Positions 39,067 through 47,891 of a stretch of 64,000 bases of DNA are shown here, in pieces. A program made the translations under genes and the position numbers. Numbering within the stretch: the first letter of the stretch is position 1; each line of letters begins with the position of its first letter. A model generated the notes under the pieces. The model did no database searches. It worked only from the letters and a program-made list of their open reading frames with translations, and had not been told where the DNA came from. This DNA comes from Azospirillum griseum (GTDB lineage: Bacteria > Pseudomonadota > Alphaproteobacteria > Azospirillales > Azospirillaceae): the NCBI RefSeq assembly GCF_003966125.1, contig NZ_RXMA01000021.1, positions 41,527-105,526 on the forward strand. Reading direction: 5' to 3'.

Positions 39067-39899
39067 GGGCATCGTCAACGTGTTGCCCCGCAGTTGCCGA
39101 GGCGGTCCGTGCAGGGTAAGGAACGGCTCAACGACGCGCCTTGATCCCCGCCACGCTGGCTACCGCTATCCCGCCGAGATCATTGCCACGGCGGTGTGGC
39201 TGTATTTCCGCTCAGCCTGCGGATGGTCGAGGACCTGCTGGCGGCGCGCGGCATCACGGTAAGCTACAAGACAGTGCGCGAGTGGGCCCGGAAGTTCGAC
39301 CCCGAAATCGCCACCCGGTTGCACCGCCGGACACCAAGGCGGGGCGGCAAATGGCACCTCGACAAGGTCGTTCCGACCATCGGCGGTCGCAAGCATCACC
39401 TCTGGCGGGCGGTCGATCAGGATGGCTTCGTGCTCGACGTGTTGGTCCAAAGCCGACGCGACACCAAAGCGGCCAAGCGCTTGCAGCGCAAGCTGCTGAA
39501 AAAACAGGGCCGGGCTCCGCGTGTGCTGATCACTGACACGCTGAAGTCCTACGCCGCCGCCAAGCGGGCGATCATGCCGGGGGTGGAACACCGCCAGCAC
39601 AAGGGGCTGAACAGCCGAGCCGAGAACGCTCACCAACCCACCCGGCGGCGGGAGCGCCAGATGAAGCGTTTCCAGTCGCCCCACCAAGTCCAACGTTTCC
39701 TCTCCATCCACGCCCCGATCAACACCCTTTTCCATCTGCGCCGAGACAGCCGCTCCGCCTCCGACCACCGCGCCGCCCGCGCCCAGGCCTTCGCCACCTG
39801 GGCCGAGGTGGTCGGAGCGCCGTTGGCCGCATGATCAGAAGGTCGCTACCGTCCACAGTGCCCTGGCTCTGCCAGTCTGTCGACGAGTTGACGATGCCC
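39067..39899 (+). mobile_element. IS6-family-like insertion sequence, copy 2 (full length, inactive)
   Basis: An 833-bp element with inverted ends GGGCATCGTCAACGTG (39067-39082) and the complement of GGGCATCGTCAACTCG (39884-39899), 14 of 16 matching. It carries one transposase frame. The flanks (TCTGTGAC and GCGGGTGG) show no target duplication, so flanking DNA has probably been rearranged. It lies inside the integrase remnant. Confidence 0.82.
39128..39834 (+). pseudogene. IS6-family transposase (copy 2), start lost and frameshifted
   Basis: The start ATG seen in copy 3 is TCA here (39128), and about seven bases are missing near 39212, so RYPAEIIATAVWLYFR runs out of frame with SLRMVEDLLAARG. 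Beyond that the 212-residue frame from 39196 is intact, with the DDE residues in KWHLDKVVPT, ITDTLKSYAAAKR and SRAENAHQPTRRR, then AFATWAEVVGAPLAA. The catalytic core is better kept than in the other copies. Confidence 0.8.
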
Positions 39900-39903
39900 G
39901 CGG

Positions 39904-39998
39904 GTGGTATCAGTCCCCATCAGGGATGCACCGTTGTTTTTGGCGCCCCCCCTGAATCACCGACAGGCCACGCTGTCAAGCGAACCGGCTGATACCAC
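39904..39998. repeat. Short element with 10-bp inverted ends
   Basis: GTGGTATCAG at 39904-39913 is mirrored by CTGATACCAC at 39989-39998, framing 75 bp that code for nothing. It abuts the right end of IS6 copy 2. It may be a MITE-like relic, or chance. Confidence 0.35.
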
Positions 39999-40014
39999 TC
40001 AACTGAATTTCGGA

Positions 40015-40998
40015 TCAGGCTCTCAGACCGTCATCATCCAGATTCCCGTATAGATCGGGCAAAACACCGTAATCACAATTGAAGGACGCAAAAGCTTGCT
40101 GCAAACCGGTGTAGGCTTGACGCACGGTGCCCTTTTGCCACGCCGTATTCGTCACGGAAAGACAAAGATCAAGCGACATCACCGGTTGGGCAACCGGCAG
40201 CACGCGCAGGTCGTCGTTCATCGCGATGGCGTAAGTGGGCAACACGCCAAGACCGATGCCCAGACGCAGCTTGCGAATCAGCGATTGAAGCGAAGACGCG
40301 TTTTCCCGCTCGGTGGCGTGGGCCACCAGGATGCGCCAGGGTTTGAACGCTTCCGTATAGTCACATCCCCCCGCCCGCTTGCCACAAGTCCACAGGACCA
40401 ACGGCTGTTCGGGGATGGTGTCCCATCTCTGCGGCATCGTCCCCCCCCGCTCCAGAAAGGAGTCCGCGTAGCACACGGCCCAGGGAATGCGCGCAACCCG
40501 GCAGGATGTTGCATCACCACGCTGTGCCTGTGCCCGACCGCTCACCGCCCAGTGCAATGTGAGATCGGCCTCCCCGCCCTCCCCCGAAATCATCGGGTGG
40601 ATTGTTGGCAGGACGAGGTCAGGAAGGGCACGGCGCACGCAGGCCATAGGCCCGTCGGGGACCCGTGATAGCAGCGGTTCGATCAGATCAATGGCGATGT
40701 CCGGAGCCATGTCAACCGTCACAGGCGCATCGCGGCCCGCGTTAAGCCGCTCTCCGAACTGTCGGCTGATCTCTTGCATGCGTTCGGCGCTGACCATAAG
40801 GCGACGGGCGGCCGGTGTTGGTTCGACGCCTCGGTTGGTGCGCCGGAACAGCGCTGTTCCGGCGGTGTCCTCCAACCGCGCGATCCGTCGGCTGATCGTG
40901 CTTTGGTCCACCCGCAGATCGGATGCGGCGCTGGAAAACCCTCCGGCTTGCGCCACCCGCAAAAGCAGATGCATGTCATCCCAGCTCACACTGTTCAT
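40015..40998 (-). CDS. LysR-family transcriptional regulator
   Basis: A 327-residue LysR regulator. HTH: FSSAASDLRVDQSTISRRIA and RLEDTAGTALFRRT; effector domain behind, with two unusual Cys-containing stretches (WTCGKRAGGCDY). It resembles the LysR gene at 51134 in length, HTH and overall plan, so the two are likely paralogues. It starts 51 bp after the Dabb gene on the same strand and could be the last gene of that unit or stand alone. Confidence 0.83.
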   Translation of the reverse strand: MNSVSWDDMHLLLRVAQAGGFSSAASDLRVDQSTISRRIARLEDTAGTALFRRTNRGVEPTPAARRLMVSAERMQEISRQFGERLNAGRDAPVTVDMAPDIAIDLIEPLLSRVPDGPMACVRRALPDLVLPTIHPMISGEGGEADLTLHWAVSGRAQAQRGDATSCRVARIPWAVCYADSFLERGGTMPQRWDTIPEQPLVLWTCGKRAGGCDYTEAFKPWRILVAHATERENASSLQSLIRKLRLGIGLGVLPTYAIAMNDDLRVLPVAQPVMSLDLCLSVTNTAWQKGTVRQAYTGLQQAFASFNCDYGVLPDLYGNLDDDGLRA

Positions 40999-41049
40999 CG
41001 CTCATCCTTGTCGACCCGGTGGGCGTTCCGATCCGGCAGACGACCTCAC

Positions 41050-41391
41050 TCACCACCCCTCGGCGGGAGCCAAAGCGGCGTAGGCGGACGCTGGCAGGGA
41101 GTAATCGAACACATGGACGTTTTCCCGAATCCACGCGTTGTGTCCCTCCGTCACCCGACGGTATTCCGGGTGACGCAAATAGGCTTCTCGGGCCGCCGCA
41201 TCCCGGAAGGTCATGACGAATCCCCAGTCGATGTGCAGACCGGACGCCTCCAAGCTGCATTGCGGACCATCGGAGTAGGACAGGATGCCCGGTATCAGCC
41301 CCGGCAGAGCCGCCAGTGCCGATGTGTAGGCGTTGATGGCATCCGCCCGGGCCTCGGGCCGCCACTGGAACAAGACGACGTGGTTGATCAT
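41050..41391 (-). CDS. Dabb (stress-responsive alpha/beta barrel) domain protein
   Basis: A 113-residue single-domain protein: MINHVVLFQWRPEARADAI, then DWGFVMTFRDAAAREAYLRH with PEYRRV, the dimeric alpha-beta barrel pattern of the Dabb family. ATG 41391 follows AAGAGG by five bases; an in-frame start at 41421 is less likely. Members are small cytoplasmic dimers, some of them cyclases or stress proteins; the reaction here is unknown. It lies in a TetR-membrane protein-Dabb unit. Confidence 0.8.
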   Translation of the reverse strand: MINHVVLFQWRPEARADAINAYTSALAALPGLIPGILSYSDGPQCSLEASGLHIDWGFVMTFRDAAAREAYLRHPEYRRVTEGHNAWIRENVHVFDYSLPASAYAALAPAEGW

Positions 41392-41452
41392 TCGTGCCTC
41401 TTTCGAAAGCCCGTCGTTCATGAAACCGGTTGAATCGTGTGTCGGGTAAAGA

Positions 41453-42187
41453 TCAGCGCCGCCGCTGAAGATCCCGGCCGATCAACGCTGCAGCAAGGAG
41501 CGTCAACCAGATCATCCAAAGGGTGAAGGCAAAGGGGGCAGCCTCGGTCACGGGTGCCGTTGGAATGACCGTACCGAACAGTTCGGTCTGCGCCATCACC
41601 CACAAGGGCACGGTGGCGAAGCCAACCATTGCAACCGGCACCATCAAGCCGCCCGCATGCCACAGCATTCCGGCAACGCCGGTGGTCCAGACGATGAGCA
41701 GGCATTGGCCAACATGCTCGCCCAATGCAACACCGCCGAATTGGTTGATGGCGGTGAACACCACCTCCACCGCAGCCCGGTCGGCCGGGGCCGCGTCGGA
41801 CGCCAGATGGATGCTGGCCAAAGCGGGCACGACAAACACCCACCGCAAAAGGCCGATGGCCTGCACCAGGCCCGAAGCGGCCCCGATCAAGCCGATCGTC
41901 CGCCCCCGCCATTCCGTTTCAACCGCAATTGCCCGTGGGACCAGAACCGCAGCGGCGGAAAACAACAACGCCGACCAGGCGAACAACGCCCACGTCATGA
42001 TCAGCGCAGGCCCACCGGCAGAGAATCGCGCCAAAATCACGTGCACCGGTTCCCGCAGCACGTCGTCGTAGCCGAAGCTGGTCACAAGCCGGATATAGGC
42101 GATGTTGGTGAATATCAAACAGGACAGCAGCGACAGGGACGCAGCGTAGACAAGCCTGCGCGGCGGTTGGGTGAGAGCTGTGATCAT
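41453..42187 (-). CDS. Integral membrane protein (DUF4386-like)
   Basis: A 244-residue protein with about six or seven hydrophobic helices (for example VYAASLSLLSCLIFTNIAYI, ALIMTWALFAWSALLFSAAA, FTLWMIWLTLLAAALIG). Its plan and phrases such as RFSAGGPALIMTWALFAW and LGEHVGQCLLIVWTTGVAG recall the DUF4386 family of unknown function. It overlaps the TetR gene by four bases, so that gene probably represses its own operon including this one. Confidence 0.65.
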   Translation of the reverse strand: MITALTQPPRRLVYAASLSLLSCLIFTNIAYIRLVTSFGYDDVLREPVHVILARFSAGGPALIMTWALFAWSALLFSAAAVLVPRAIAVETEWRGRTIGLIGAASGLVQAIGLLRWVFVVPALASIHLASDAAPADRAAVEVVFTAINQFGGVALGEHVGQCLLIVWTTGVAGMLWHAGGLMVPVAMVGFATVPLWVMAQTELFGTVIPTAPVTEAAPFAFTLWMIWLTLLAAALIGRDLQRRR

Positions 42188-42855
42188 GGTGGGTCTTCTG
42201 TTCCGTCGGGTGCGCCATAGGCACCGGTGATGATGGTGTTGAACACGGCCTCGATCCGCGCCCAGCAGTTGGGATCCCGCAGATCAAGCCCCATGAAATC
42301 CCCACTGCTGTTCTCGCGCAGCGCAAGATGATGCGCAGCGGCAATGAGGACAGCGTTCAAGACAGCGGCGTCGGACCCGGCGGGGGGCGGCCCCGACCGC
42401 TGGCGCACGCCCTGGAACCAGCGCCCGATCGCATCGCCCTTGGCCTTTCCAATCCGGCGTGTGGCGTCGTCGTCCTGCACCAGTTCCCACGCCAAAATCT
42501 GTTTGACCAAGTTGTTGGCACGCAGAGCGCGCAAATAGTCTTGCAGAACAGACCTCATAACCGATCCATAATGTCCGGACACACCATCCGAATCCTCTGG
42601 GCCGAGCCAGATGTCCAACCGGGCACCCAGAGAGTCGAGCAGTCCGTCAAAGCCGTTGAAGTAGCGATAAATCAACACTTTGTCGCAGCCCGCTTCCCGA
42701 GCGACCGCGTTCACCCCGAACCCCGCGAAGCCATCGCGGGCCAGCAGCGTCAACGCGGCGTCCAGGATGCGTTCCCGCATGGCTTCACGCGCCGCAGCGC
42801 GTCCGGATCCGTTTGCTGGCCCGGTGGTGGTGTGTGTGGCGTTCCCGTCGCGCAT
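42184..42855 (-). CDS. TetR-family transcriptional repressor
   Basis: A 223-residue TetR regulator: HTH GFAGFGVNAVAREAGCDKVL followed by IYRYFNGFDGLLDSLG; the rest is the usual helical ligand domain. It is the first gene of a unit with a membrane protein (four-base overlap) and a Dabb protein. Two tandem palindromes lie 37-75 bases before its start and are the likely operator. The ligand is unknown. Confidence 0.87.
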   Translation of the reverse strand: MRDGNATHTTTGPANGSGRAAAREAMRERILDAALTLLARDGFAGFGVNAVAREAGCDKVLIYRYFNGFDGLLDSLGARLDIWLGPEDSDGVSGHYGSVMRSVLQDYLRALRANNLVKQILAWELVQDDDATRRIGKAKGDAIGRWFQGVRQRSGPPPAGSDAAVLNAVLIAAAHHLALRENSSGDFMGLDLRDPNCWARIEAVFNTIITGAYGAPDGTEDPP

Positions 42856-42891
42856 CGGCTTTCCTCCTCGTCGCCGACAACGCCCAAACTC

Positions 42892-42930
42892 GTCACCACA
42901 TGGTGACTTTATAAGTCACCGGATGGTGAC
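42892..42930. promoter_or_regulatory. Tandem palindromic operator of the TetR operon
   Basis: Two 16-bp palindromes, GTCACCACATGGTGAC (42892-42907) and GTCACCGGATGGTGAC (42915-42930), share arms GTCACC/GGTGAC and repeat with a 23-bp period upstream of the tetR gene. The AT-rich TTTATAA spacer could hold part of a -10 box. The arrangement is typical of cooperative binding by two TetR dimers. Confidence 0.75.
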
Positions 42931-43034
42931 AGTCAATGGGCCTCGACGGCGGTCAGCGAAAATGTGGCGTTTCACCCCATGGCTGGGAAGCGGGATTTGC
43001 AGCGAACGCGCTCAAGACGAACAGAATCGACAAA

Positions 43035-43067
43035 AGCCGACGCGACGGCTTCCCGTCGGCGTCGGCT
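43035..43067 (-). terminator. Rho-independent terminator after the binding-protein gene
   Basis: A 14-bp stem with one bulged base (43035-43048 with 43053-43067, loop CTTC) is followed on the minus strand by TTTTG, 31 bases past the stop at 43098. Confidence 0.75.
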
Positions 43068-43097
43068 CCACCCGGCCCTGGCACGGCATGGTGATGG

Positions 43098-43838
43098 TCA
43101 GCGGAACCCGAACTTCTGCCGAATGGCCGCAAGCTCACCGCTGTTGCGCAGTTTCTCAAACCCTCGGTCGAAGTCGGCGACGGTTCGCTCATACCCCGGC
43201 CTGGCGCGCGAAAAGCCATTGAACATGGGCAGGCGGGACACCGCAGGCTCGATCCAGGCGAACAGATTGCGGCTTTCCGAAAACTGGCCCGCGATCAGAT
43301 GATCGGCCTGGCCCCGGTCGATCAGCGCCAGATCAATCCGCCCGGCCAGCAGCTTCTTGAGGTTGCTCAAATCGTCGTTGGCCAACTCAATGGTTAGCCC
43401 GGCCTGGGTGATGACGGCGGGCATGCTGTAGCCGCGCACCGAACCAATGGTGTGAGGTTTCAGGTTGTCCAGGGATGCATAGGAAATGGCGCGGCCCTTC
43501 AAGCCGACAAAGCCGATCTCATTTTCCGCCAGGGCTTCGGCCGAATAGGCGATGAGCTTCTCCCGCTCACTCGCTCGCCAAATTCCGATCAACCCGTCAT
43601 GGTCCCCCTTCTCGGCTTCGGCGAGCGCACGCGCCCATGGTTGGAATTCGATGGTGACGTCGTGCCCAACCTGCCGGAACGCGGCTTTGGTCAAGGCAAC
43701 CAAAAGGCCCTGCTCCGGCAGGGATGCCCCATAATAGGGTGGATATTCGGTTGCGACCAGACGCACCACCCCGGCCAGCGCTCCGGATGCGGGCAGCCAA
43801 AGGGCAAGGGTGCACAGCAGCAGCGTGCGAAGCATCAT
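43098..43838 (-). CDS. Family 3 extracellular solute-binding protein (amino-acid type), orphan
   Basis: A 246-residue secreted protein: signal peptide of about 22 residues (ending SGALA), then VVRLVATEYPPYYGASLPEQ, the opening of family 3 binding proteins, WARALAEAEKGDHDGLIGIW and a C-terminal FEKLRNSGELAAIRQKFGF. ATG 43838 follows GGAGG by five bases; the first two codons are both Met. No permease or ATPase is nearby. It lies next to three chemoreceptor genes, so it might act as a binding partner for a receptor, but the ligand is unknown. Confidence 0.83.
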   Translation of the reverse strand: MMLRTLLLCTLALWLPASGALAGVVRLVATEYPPYYGASLPEQGLLVALTKAAFRQVGHDVTIEFQPWARALAEAEKGDHDGLIGIWRASEREKLIAYSAEALAENEIGFVGLKGRAISYASLDNLKPHTIGSVRGYSMPAVITQAGLTIELANDDLSNLKKLLAGRIDLALIDRGQADHLIAGQFSESRNLFAWIEPAVSRLPMFNGFSRARPGYERTVADFDRGFEKLRNSGELAAIRQKFGFR

Positions 43839-43873
43839 AAAGACCTCCGAAGGAGAAACGGGACAGGGAAAAC

Positions 43874-45445
43874 TCAAACCCTGCGCAGGGACTCGACAAA
43901 ACTGGTCGCCTGGGTCTGCATCGTATCGACCCGGCTTTGCAATTCCGTCATCGCCGTGCGCAGCCGATCGGTGGCTTCACCGGTCTGCCCGGCGGCGTCG
44001 GTGGTGGCGTTGACGTCGCCCAGCAGGGCGCGCACGCCCTGGGCGGCCTCGCTCACGCTGCGCCCGATCTCACCGGTGGCTGCGGTCTGTTGCTCCACGG
44101 CGGCGGCGATGGAGGAACTGATCTGATTGACGTTGCCCGCCACCTTGGCGATTTCGGTGATTTCGGCGGCGGCGGCCCCTGTGGAGTCCTGGATGGTGCG
44201 GAGTTGACTTTCAATTTCCTCCGTCGCTTTGGCGGTCTGGTTGGCCAAGGCTTTCACCTCACCCGCGACCACGGCGAAACCCTTGCCCGATTCACCGGCG
44301 CGGGCCGCTTCGATGGTCGCGTTCAGGGCCAGCAGATTGGTTTGTGCAGCGATGGAATTGATCAAACCCACCACGGCGTTGACCTTGTCCGCCGCTTGCA
44401 CCAGACATGACACCATCTCTTCCGCCCGGTTGGCGCGCTGCAGCGCCTCTCCGGCGACCTGCTGTGAATGCTGGGCCTGGCTGGAAATCTCACGGATCGA
44501 GGCGGCCAATTGACCCGCAGCGGTCGCCATGCTGCCGACATTGCCATCGACCGATGCGGCGTTGCCCGCTGCTCGTTGGCTGATGTGCCCATTGCGGGCC
44601 GCCGCCTGACTCAGACGCTGGGTGATGTCCTTCATGCGCCCGGCGTTGGCGCACACATCGGCCATGACCGAACTGACCTGCTGTTCGAAGGTGGCGGCCA
44701 CAGACTCAATGGCGGCAAGGCGTTCCTCTTCGGCTCTCCAGCGGATGGTCTCCTGCTCGTTCTGAAGCCGCTCCTTCTCGATCCCCTGTTCCTTGAACAC
44801 CTGTACGGCGGCGGCCATGCGCCCGATCTCGTCGCGGCGGTCGCGCGATGGCACATCAACCTTGCCGTCACCGGCGGCAAGCCGCGACATGACACCGGTG
44901 AGGTCCACAATTGGCCGGGTCGCGCCACGGACGATCAGAAACAGCACGCCGCACACCATCAGCAGCGCCACCGCAGCAACACCAACCAGGATTCTGGCCT
45001 GCTCCATCATCAATCGGTGGGCGCGCGCGGCGGACAGGCGAATCTCGACCGCCCCCAACGTCACGGTCTTGCCGTCCATCTTGCGAACAATCTCCGCCCG
45101 TCGCAGCAGGGTATCGCCCCCCTCCGATCCGACGATCCCCCTACCGTTGCTGACAAAGACCCCACCTTTGGCATCGACGATCCGGCTGCCGACGTAATCC
45201 GGATCATCGGCCAGCGCCGCAAGCTGCGCGGCGGCAGCGTCCTGGTCCACGTTCCACAGCGCTTCGGTCAGGCCGCTGGCGACGATCCGGGTCGTCAATT
45301 CGGCCCGGTCGTCCAACGCTTCGCGGGCATCGCCAATGTTCATCATCGCCACACCGACCACGGTCAGGCACATCAGCACGCTCACCAACAGCGCGATCGG
45401 CAGCACCACGCGCATCGCCAGCGTCCGGATCATCCACGCAATCAT
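43874..45445 (-). CDS. Methyl-accepting chemotaxis protein
   Basis: A 523-residue receptor. An N-terminal membrane helix (about 8-30), a periplasmic domain of about 120 residues ([20 protein letters not shown], then [15 protein letters not shown], reminiscent of CHASE8-type modules), a second helix (about 158-180), a HAMP domain ([32 protein letters not shown]) and the signalling coiled coil with tip [23 protein letters not shown] 45445 begins right before the first helix; an upstream in-frame start at 45508 is less likely. It signals to CheA/CheW, which are not in the window. Confidence 0.9.
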   Translation of the reverse strand: MIAWMIRTLAMRVVLPIALLVSVLMCLTVVGVAMMNIGDAREALDDRAELTTRIVASGLTEALWNVDQDAAAAQLAALADDPDYVGSRIVDAKGGVFVSNGRGIVGSEGGDTLLRRAEIVRKMDGKTVTLGAVEIRLSAARAHRLMMEQARILVGVAAVALLMVCGVLFLIVRGATRPIVDLTGVMSRLAAGDGKVDVPSRDRRDEIGRMAAAVQVFKEQGIEKERLQNEQETIRWRAEEERLAAIESVAATFEQQVSSVMADVCANAGRMKDITQRLSQAAARNGHISQRAAGNAASVDGNVGSMATAAGQLAASIREISSQAQHSQQVAGEALQRANRAEEMVSCLVQAADKVNAVVGLINSIAAQTNLLALNATIEAARAGESGKGFAVVAGEVKALANQTAKATEEIESQLRTIQDSTGAAAAEITEIAKVAGNVNQISSSIAAAVEQQTAATGEIGRSVSEAAQGVRALLGDVNATTDAAGQTGEATDRLRTAMTELQSRVDTMQTQATSFVESLRRV

Positions 45446-45547
45446 GATTGTCTCTTTTCCATCATCCGGCGGTGCGCTTGCCTGGGAAGCGCACACACGG
45501 CGGTTCAACTCCCGGTCGGAGACGCCGAAACGTCCCCGACACCGGCC

Positions 45548-47296
45548 TCAGGCGCTTTTGATTGCGGCCAGAAAGGTATGAACATCGGCCTGGAGCACGG
45601 TCGACCGCTTCGCCATCCATTCCGTCGCCGACAAGACCGCCGCAGCGGCTCGTCCTGCGGCCTCCGCCGCACCAGACACGCCGCCGATGTTCGCCGACAC
45701 CTGCTGCGTGCTCACCGCCGCTTCCTGCACGCTGCGGGAAATCTCCACAGTCGCCGCCGATTGCTGTTCCACCGCAGCGGCGATGGTGGTGGTGATCTGA
45801 TTCATGTCGCGGATCGTCGCCGTGATCTCGGCGATCGCATCGACGGTGGTAGCGCTTGCCGCTTGGATCCCGGCGATCTGGGCCGAGATGCTCTCCGTCG
45901 CCTTGGCGGTCTGGTTGGCCAGACTCTTGACCTCGCTCGCCACCACGGCAAATCCCTTGCCAATGTCCCCGGCCCGCGACGCCTCAATCGTAGCGTTCAA
46001 CGCCAGCAGGTTGGTTTGACCCGCGATGCTCTGGATCAGATCGACGATCTCGCCGATGTTCCGAGTGGCTTCGGACAATTCCTGAACATTTTGGGCCGTG
46101 TGCTGCGCCTGACTGACCGCCATGGAGGTGATCTGGGCTGACTGCGAAACGCTGTGCCCAATCTCCTGGATCGACAGCGACAATTCCTCGGCCGCCGCCG
46201 CCACCGTCTGCACGTTGCCCGACGTGACGTCCGAGGCGGCGGATACCGCCTGGGACTGCGCGTTGGTTTGCTCCGCCACCGTCGCCATCTGCACGGCCGC
46301 GTCGTTCATCCGTTGGCCAGCGGCTGACAATTCGGAGAGCGCGGCCGCCGCCCGGCCATCAAACTCGCGCAACAGGCGGTCAACGGTGACCGCGCGAACC
46401 TCCTTTGCCCGGTGCTCTTCCTGCTGGCTTGCCTCCAAACGGCGGTGAGTCTCCGCGTTGATGCGGAAGATCTCCAACGCCCGCGCCATCGCCCCAACCT
46501 CGTCCTGGTGAGAGATGTAGGGCACATCCTGGTCGATCCCTCCCTTCGACAGGACATCCATGGAGCGGGTCAAGCCCGTCACCGGCAGGCTGATCGCCCG
46601 GACCACGAACAGGCTGACTCCCAGGACCAGCGCAATCGCCAGAATGGCAACGATGGCAAAGGTCATCGTCGCGTCGTTCAGATCGCCCTGCGACGCCACC
46701 GTTGCGTTTTTCGACACAAGGCTGGTGCGCGATTCCAGCGCGGACAGATGACCGACGGCGGCCTTGTAGCTTTCCTCGGCGTCGTGCATGTACAGCAGCG
46801 CGGTTGCGCTATCCACCGCCAGAAGGCTTGTCACCCGCTGCGCGGCCTCCACATACGTCCTCAACGCCTCCCGGATCGTCAGAACCACCTGTTCCGCCGT
46901 GCGGGATTCCCGTTCCGGCTCAATCCCATAGGAATCGAGGATTTTCTGATCGAAGGCGATGGCGCGCAGGGGCTTGGTCGACGCCGTCAATTTGGACAGG
47001 ATCTCGTCCACCCCTTTGATCTGTTTTTGCAGACGCTCGACGTCGCTGTCGTTCGTCGCCGTTCCAATCAGGTGGTAGATGTTGGCGTGCACGTTGGACA
47101 GCCGCCCGCGCACATCGCGGACCTGCCGGGCCTCTTCAAACACGTCGTTGGTTAGACTTCTCAACACATACTGCTGCCCTTGAAGAACGAACGCGCCGAA
47201 ACCGGTGATGCTCAGCAACGCCACAATCCCCAAGGCCGGTGCCAGAAGAACTTTTGCAGATATCAACCAATCCGACAATTTTGGGATCATTTTCAT
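45548..47296 (-). CDS. Methyl-accepting chemotaxis protein (duplicated module, copy A)
   Basis: A 582-residue receptor: membrane helix at about 15-38, a helical periplasmic domain of some 170 residues (four-helix-bundle type), second helix at about 212-232, HAMP, and the cytoplasmic signalling domain with [20 protein letters not shown] and [15 protein letters not shown]. Same length and plan as the receptor at 47892, with long shared stretches, so the two are recent paralogues. A secreted Cache protein is encoded just upstream (39 bp), and the pairing recurs in copy B. Confidence 0.92.
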   Translation of the reverse strand: MKMIPKLSDWLISAKVLLAPALGIVALLSITGFGAFVLQGQQYVLRSLTNDVFEEARQVRDVRGRLSNVHANIYHLIGTATNDSDVERLQKQIKGVDEILSKLTASTKPLRAIAFDQKILDSYGIEPERESRTAEQVVLTIREALRTYVEAAQRVTSLLAVDSATALLYMHDAEESYKAAVGHLSALESRTSLVSKNATVASQGDLNDATMTFAIVAILAIALVLGVSLFVVRAISLPVTGLTRSMDVLSKGGIDQDVPYISHQDEVGAMARALEIFRINAETHRRLEASQQEEHRAKEVRAVTVDRLLREFDGRAAAALSELSAAGQRMNDAAVQMATVAEQTNAQSQAVSAASDVTSGNVQTVAAAAEELSLSIQEIGHSVSQSAQITSMAVSQAQHTAQNVQELSEATRNIGEIVDLIQSIAGQTNLLALNATIEASRAGDIGKGFAVVASEVKSLANQTAKATESISAQIAGIQAASATTVDAIAEITATIRDMNQITTTIAAAVEQQSAATVEISRSVQEAAVSTQQVSANIGGVSGAAEAAGRAAAAVLSATEWMAKRSTVLQADVHTFLAAIKSA

Positions 47297-47335
47297 GCTT
47301 CGCCTGCCCCTCCCGGTTGAACGTTATTGCGTGAC

Positions 47336-47797
47336 TTATTTCAAGTAAACGCCGACGGCACACATGTCGTTTCCAACCTTCTTCACAAAGGATGATTTCG
47401 ATCCAATTTTCTTGGTTTGTGGGTTGGCCCATCTGTAATCGACCCATCCTTCTCCAGTGGTGGAGGCAACCCGAAGGAATTCAGCGATGAAGGTCTTTCC
47501 GTCGCTGTCCTTCAGGGTCTTTTGGTTGAGGCCGATCAACGCACGATTGCTGCCGTGGGTCAGCATGACGCCGTCCATGTTCAGGCAGAACACATACAGA
47601 TCGCGATCGACGAAGCTGCCCTTCGGGTCGCTGAATTCCTTGTAGGCTTGGTCAACTCCCACCTGTTGGATCCGCTCGACGGCCCGTCCCATCAGCGCCA
47701 CGGCTTCCTCCTTGGTCCCTGAGGTGGCGGCGTTCGCCGGCAGGGCGGCGGCAAAACCAAACAACATCGGCGCCAGAATGGAAAAGGGGCGTTTCAT
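47336..47797 (-). CDS. Secreted single-Cache-domain protein (copy A)
   Basis: A 153-residue protein that is nothing but a signal peptide (about 1-24, ending ANA) and one sCache_2-type domain: SFVDRDLYVFCLNMDGVMLT, SDGKTFIAEFLRVA, GEGWVDYRWANPQTKKIGSK, then SSFVKKVGNDMCAVGVY. Such domains bind small molecules in the periplasm, normally as part of a receptor. Here the domain is a free protein encoded immediately before a chemoreceptor with its own helical sensor, suggesting a ligand-binding partner. ATG 47797 follows AAGGA. Confidence 0.85.
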   Translation of the reverse strand: MKRPFSILAPMLFGFAAALPANAATSGTKEEAVALMGRAVERIQQVGVDQAYKEFSDPKGSFVDRDLYVFCLNMDGVMLTHGSNRALIGLNQKTLKDSDGKTFIAEFLRVASTTGEGWVDYRWANPQTKKIGSKSSFVKKVGNDMCAVGVYLK

Positions 47798-47891
47798 CAA
47801 ATCGGTCCTTTGATTGGTATCAGGTCAATTGGGAATGCGAGGGCAATGGGGGACACCGGGCGGCGTTGGCGCGGCGGTGTATGGGCGCTCT

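Noticed and set aside
39059..39907. 8-bp target duplication around IS6 copy 2
   Set aside because: The flanks TCTGTGAC and GCGGGTGG do not match.
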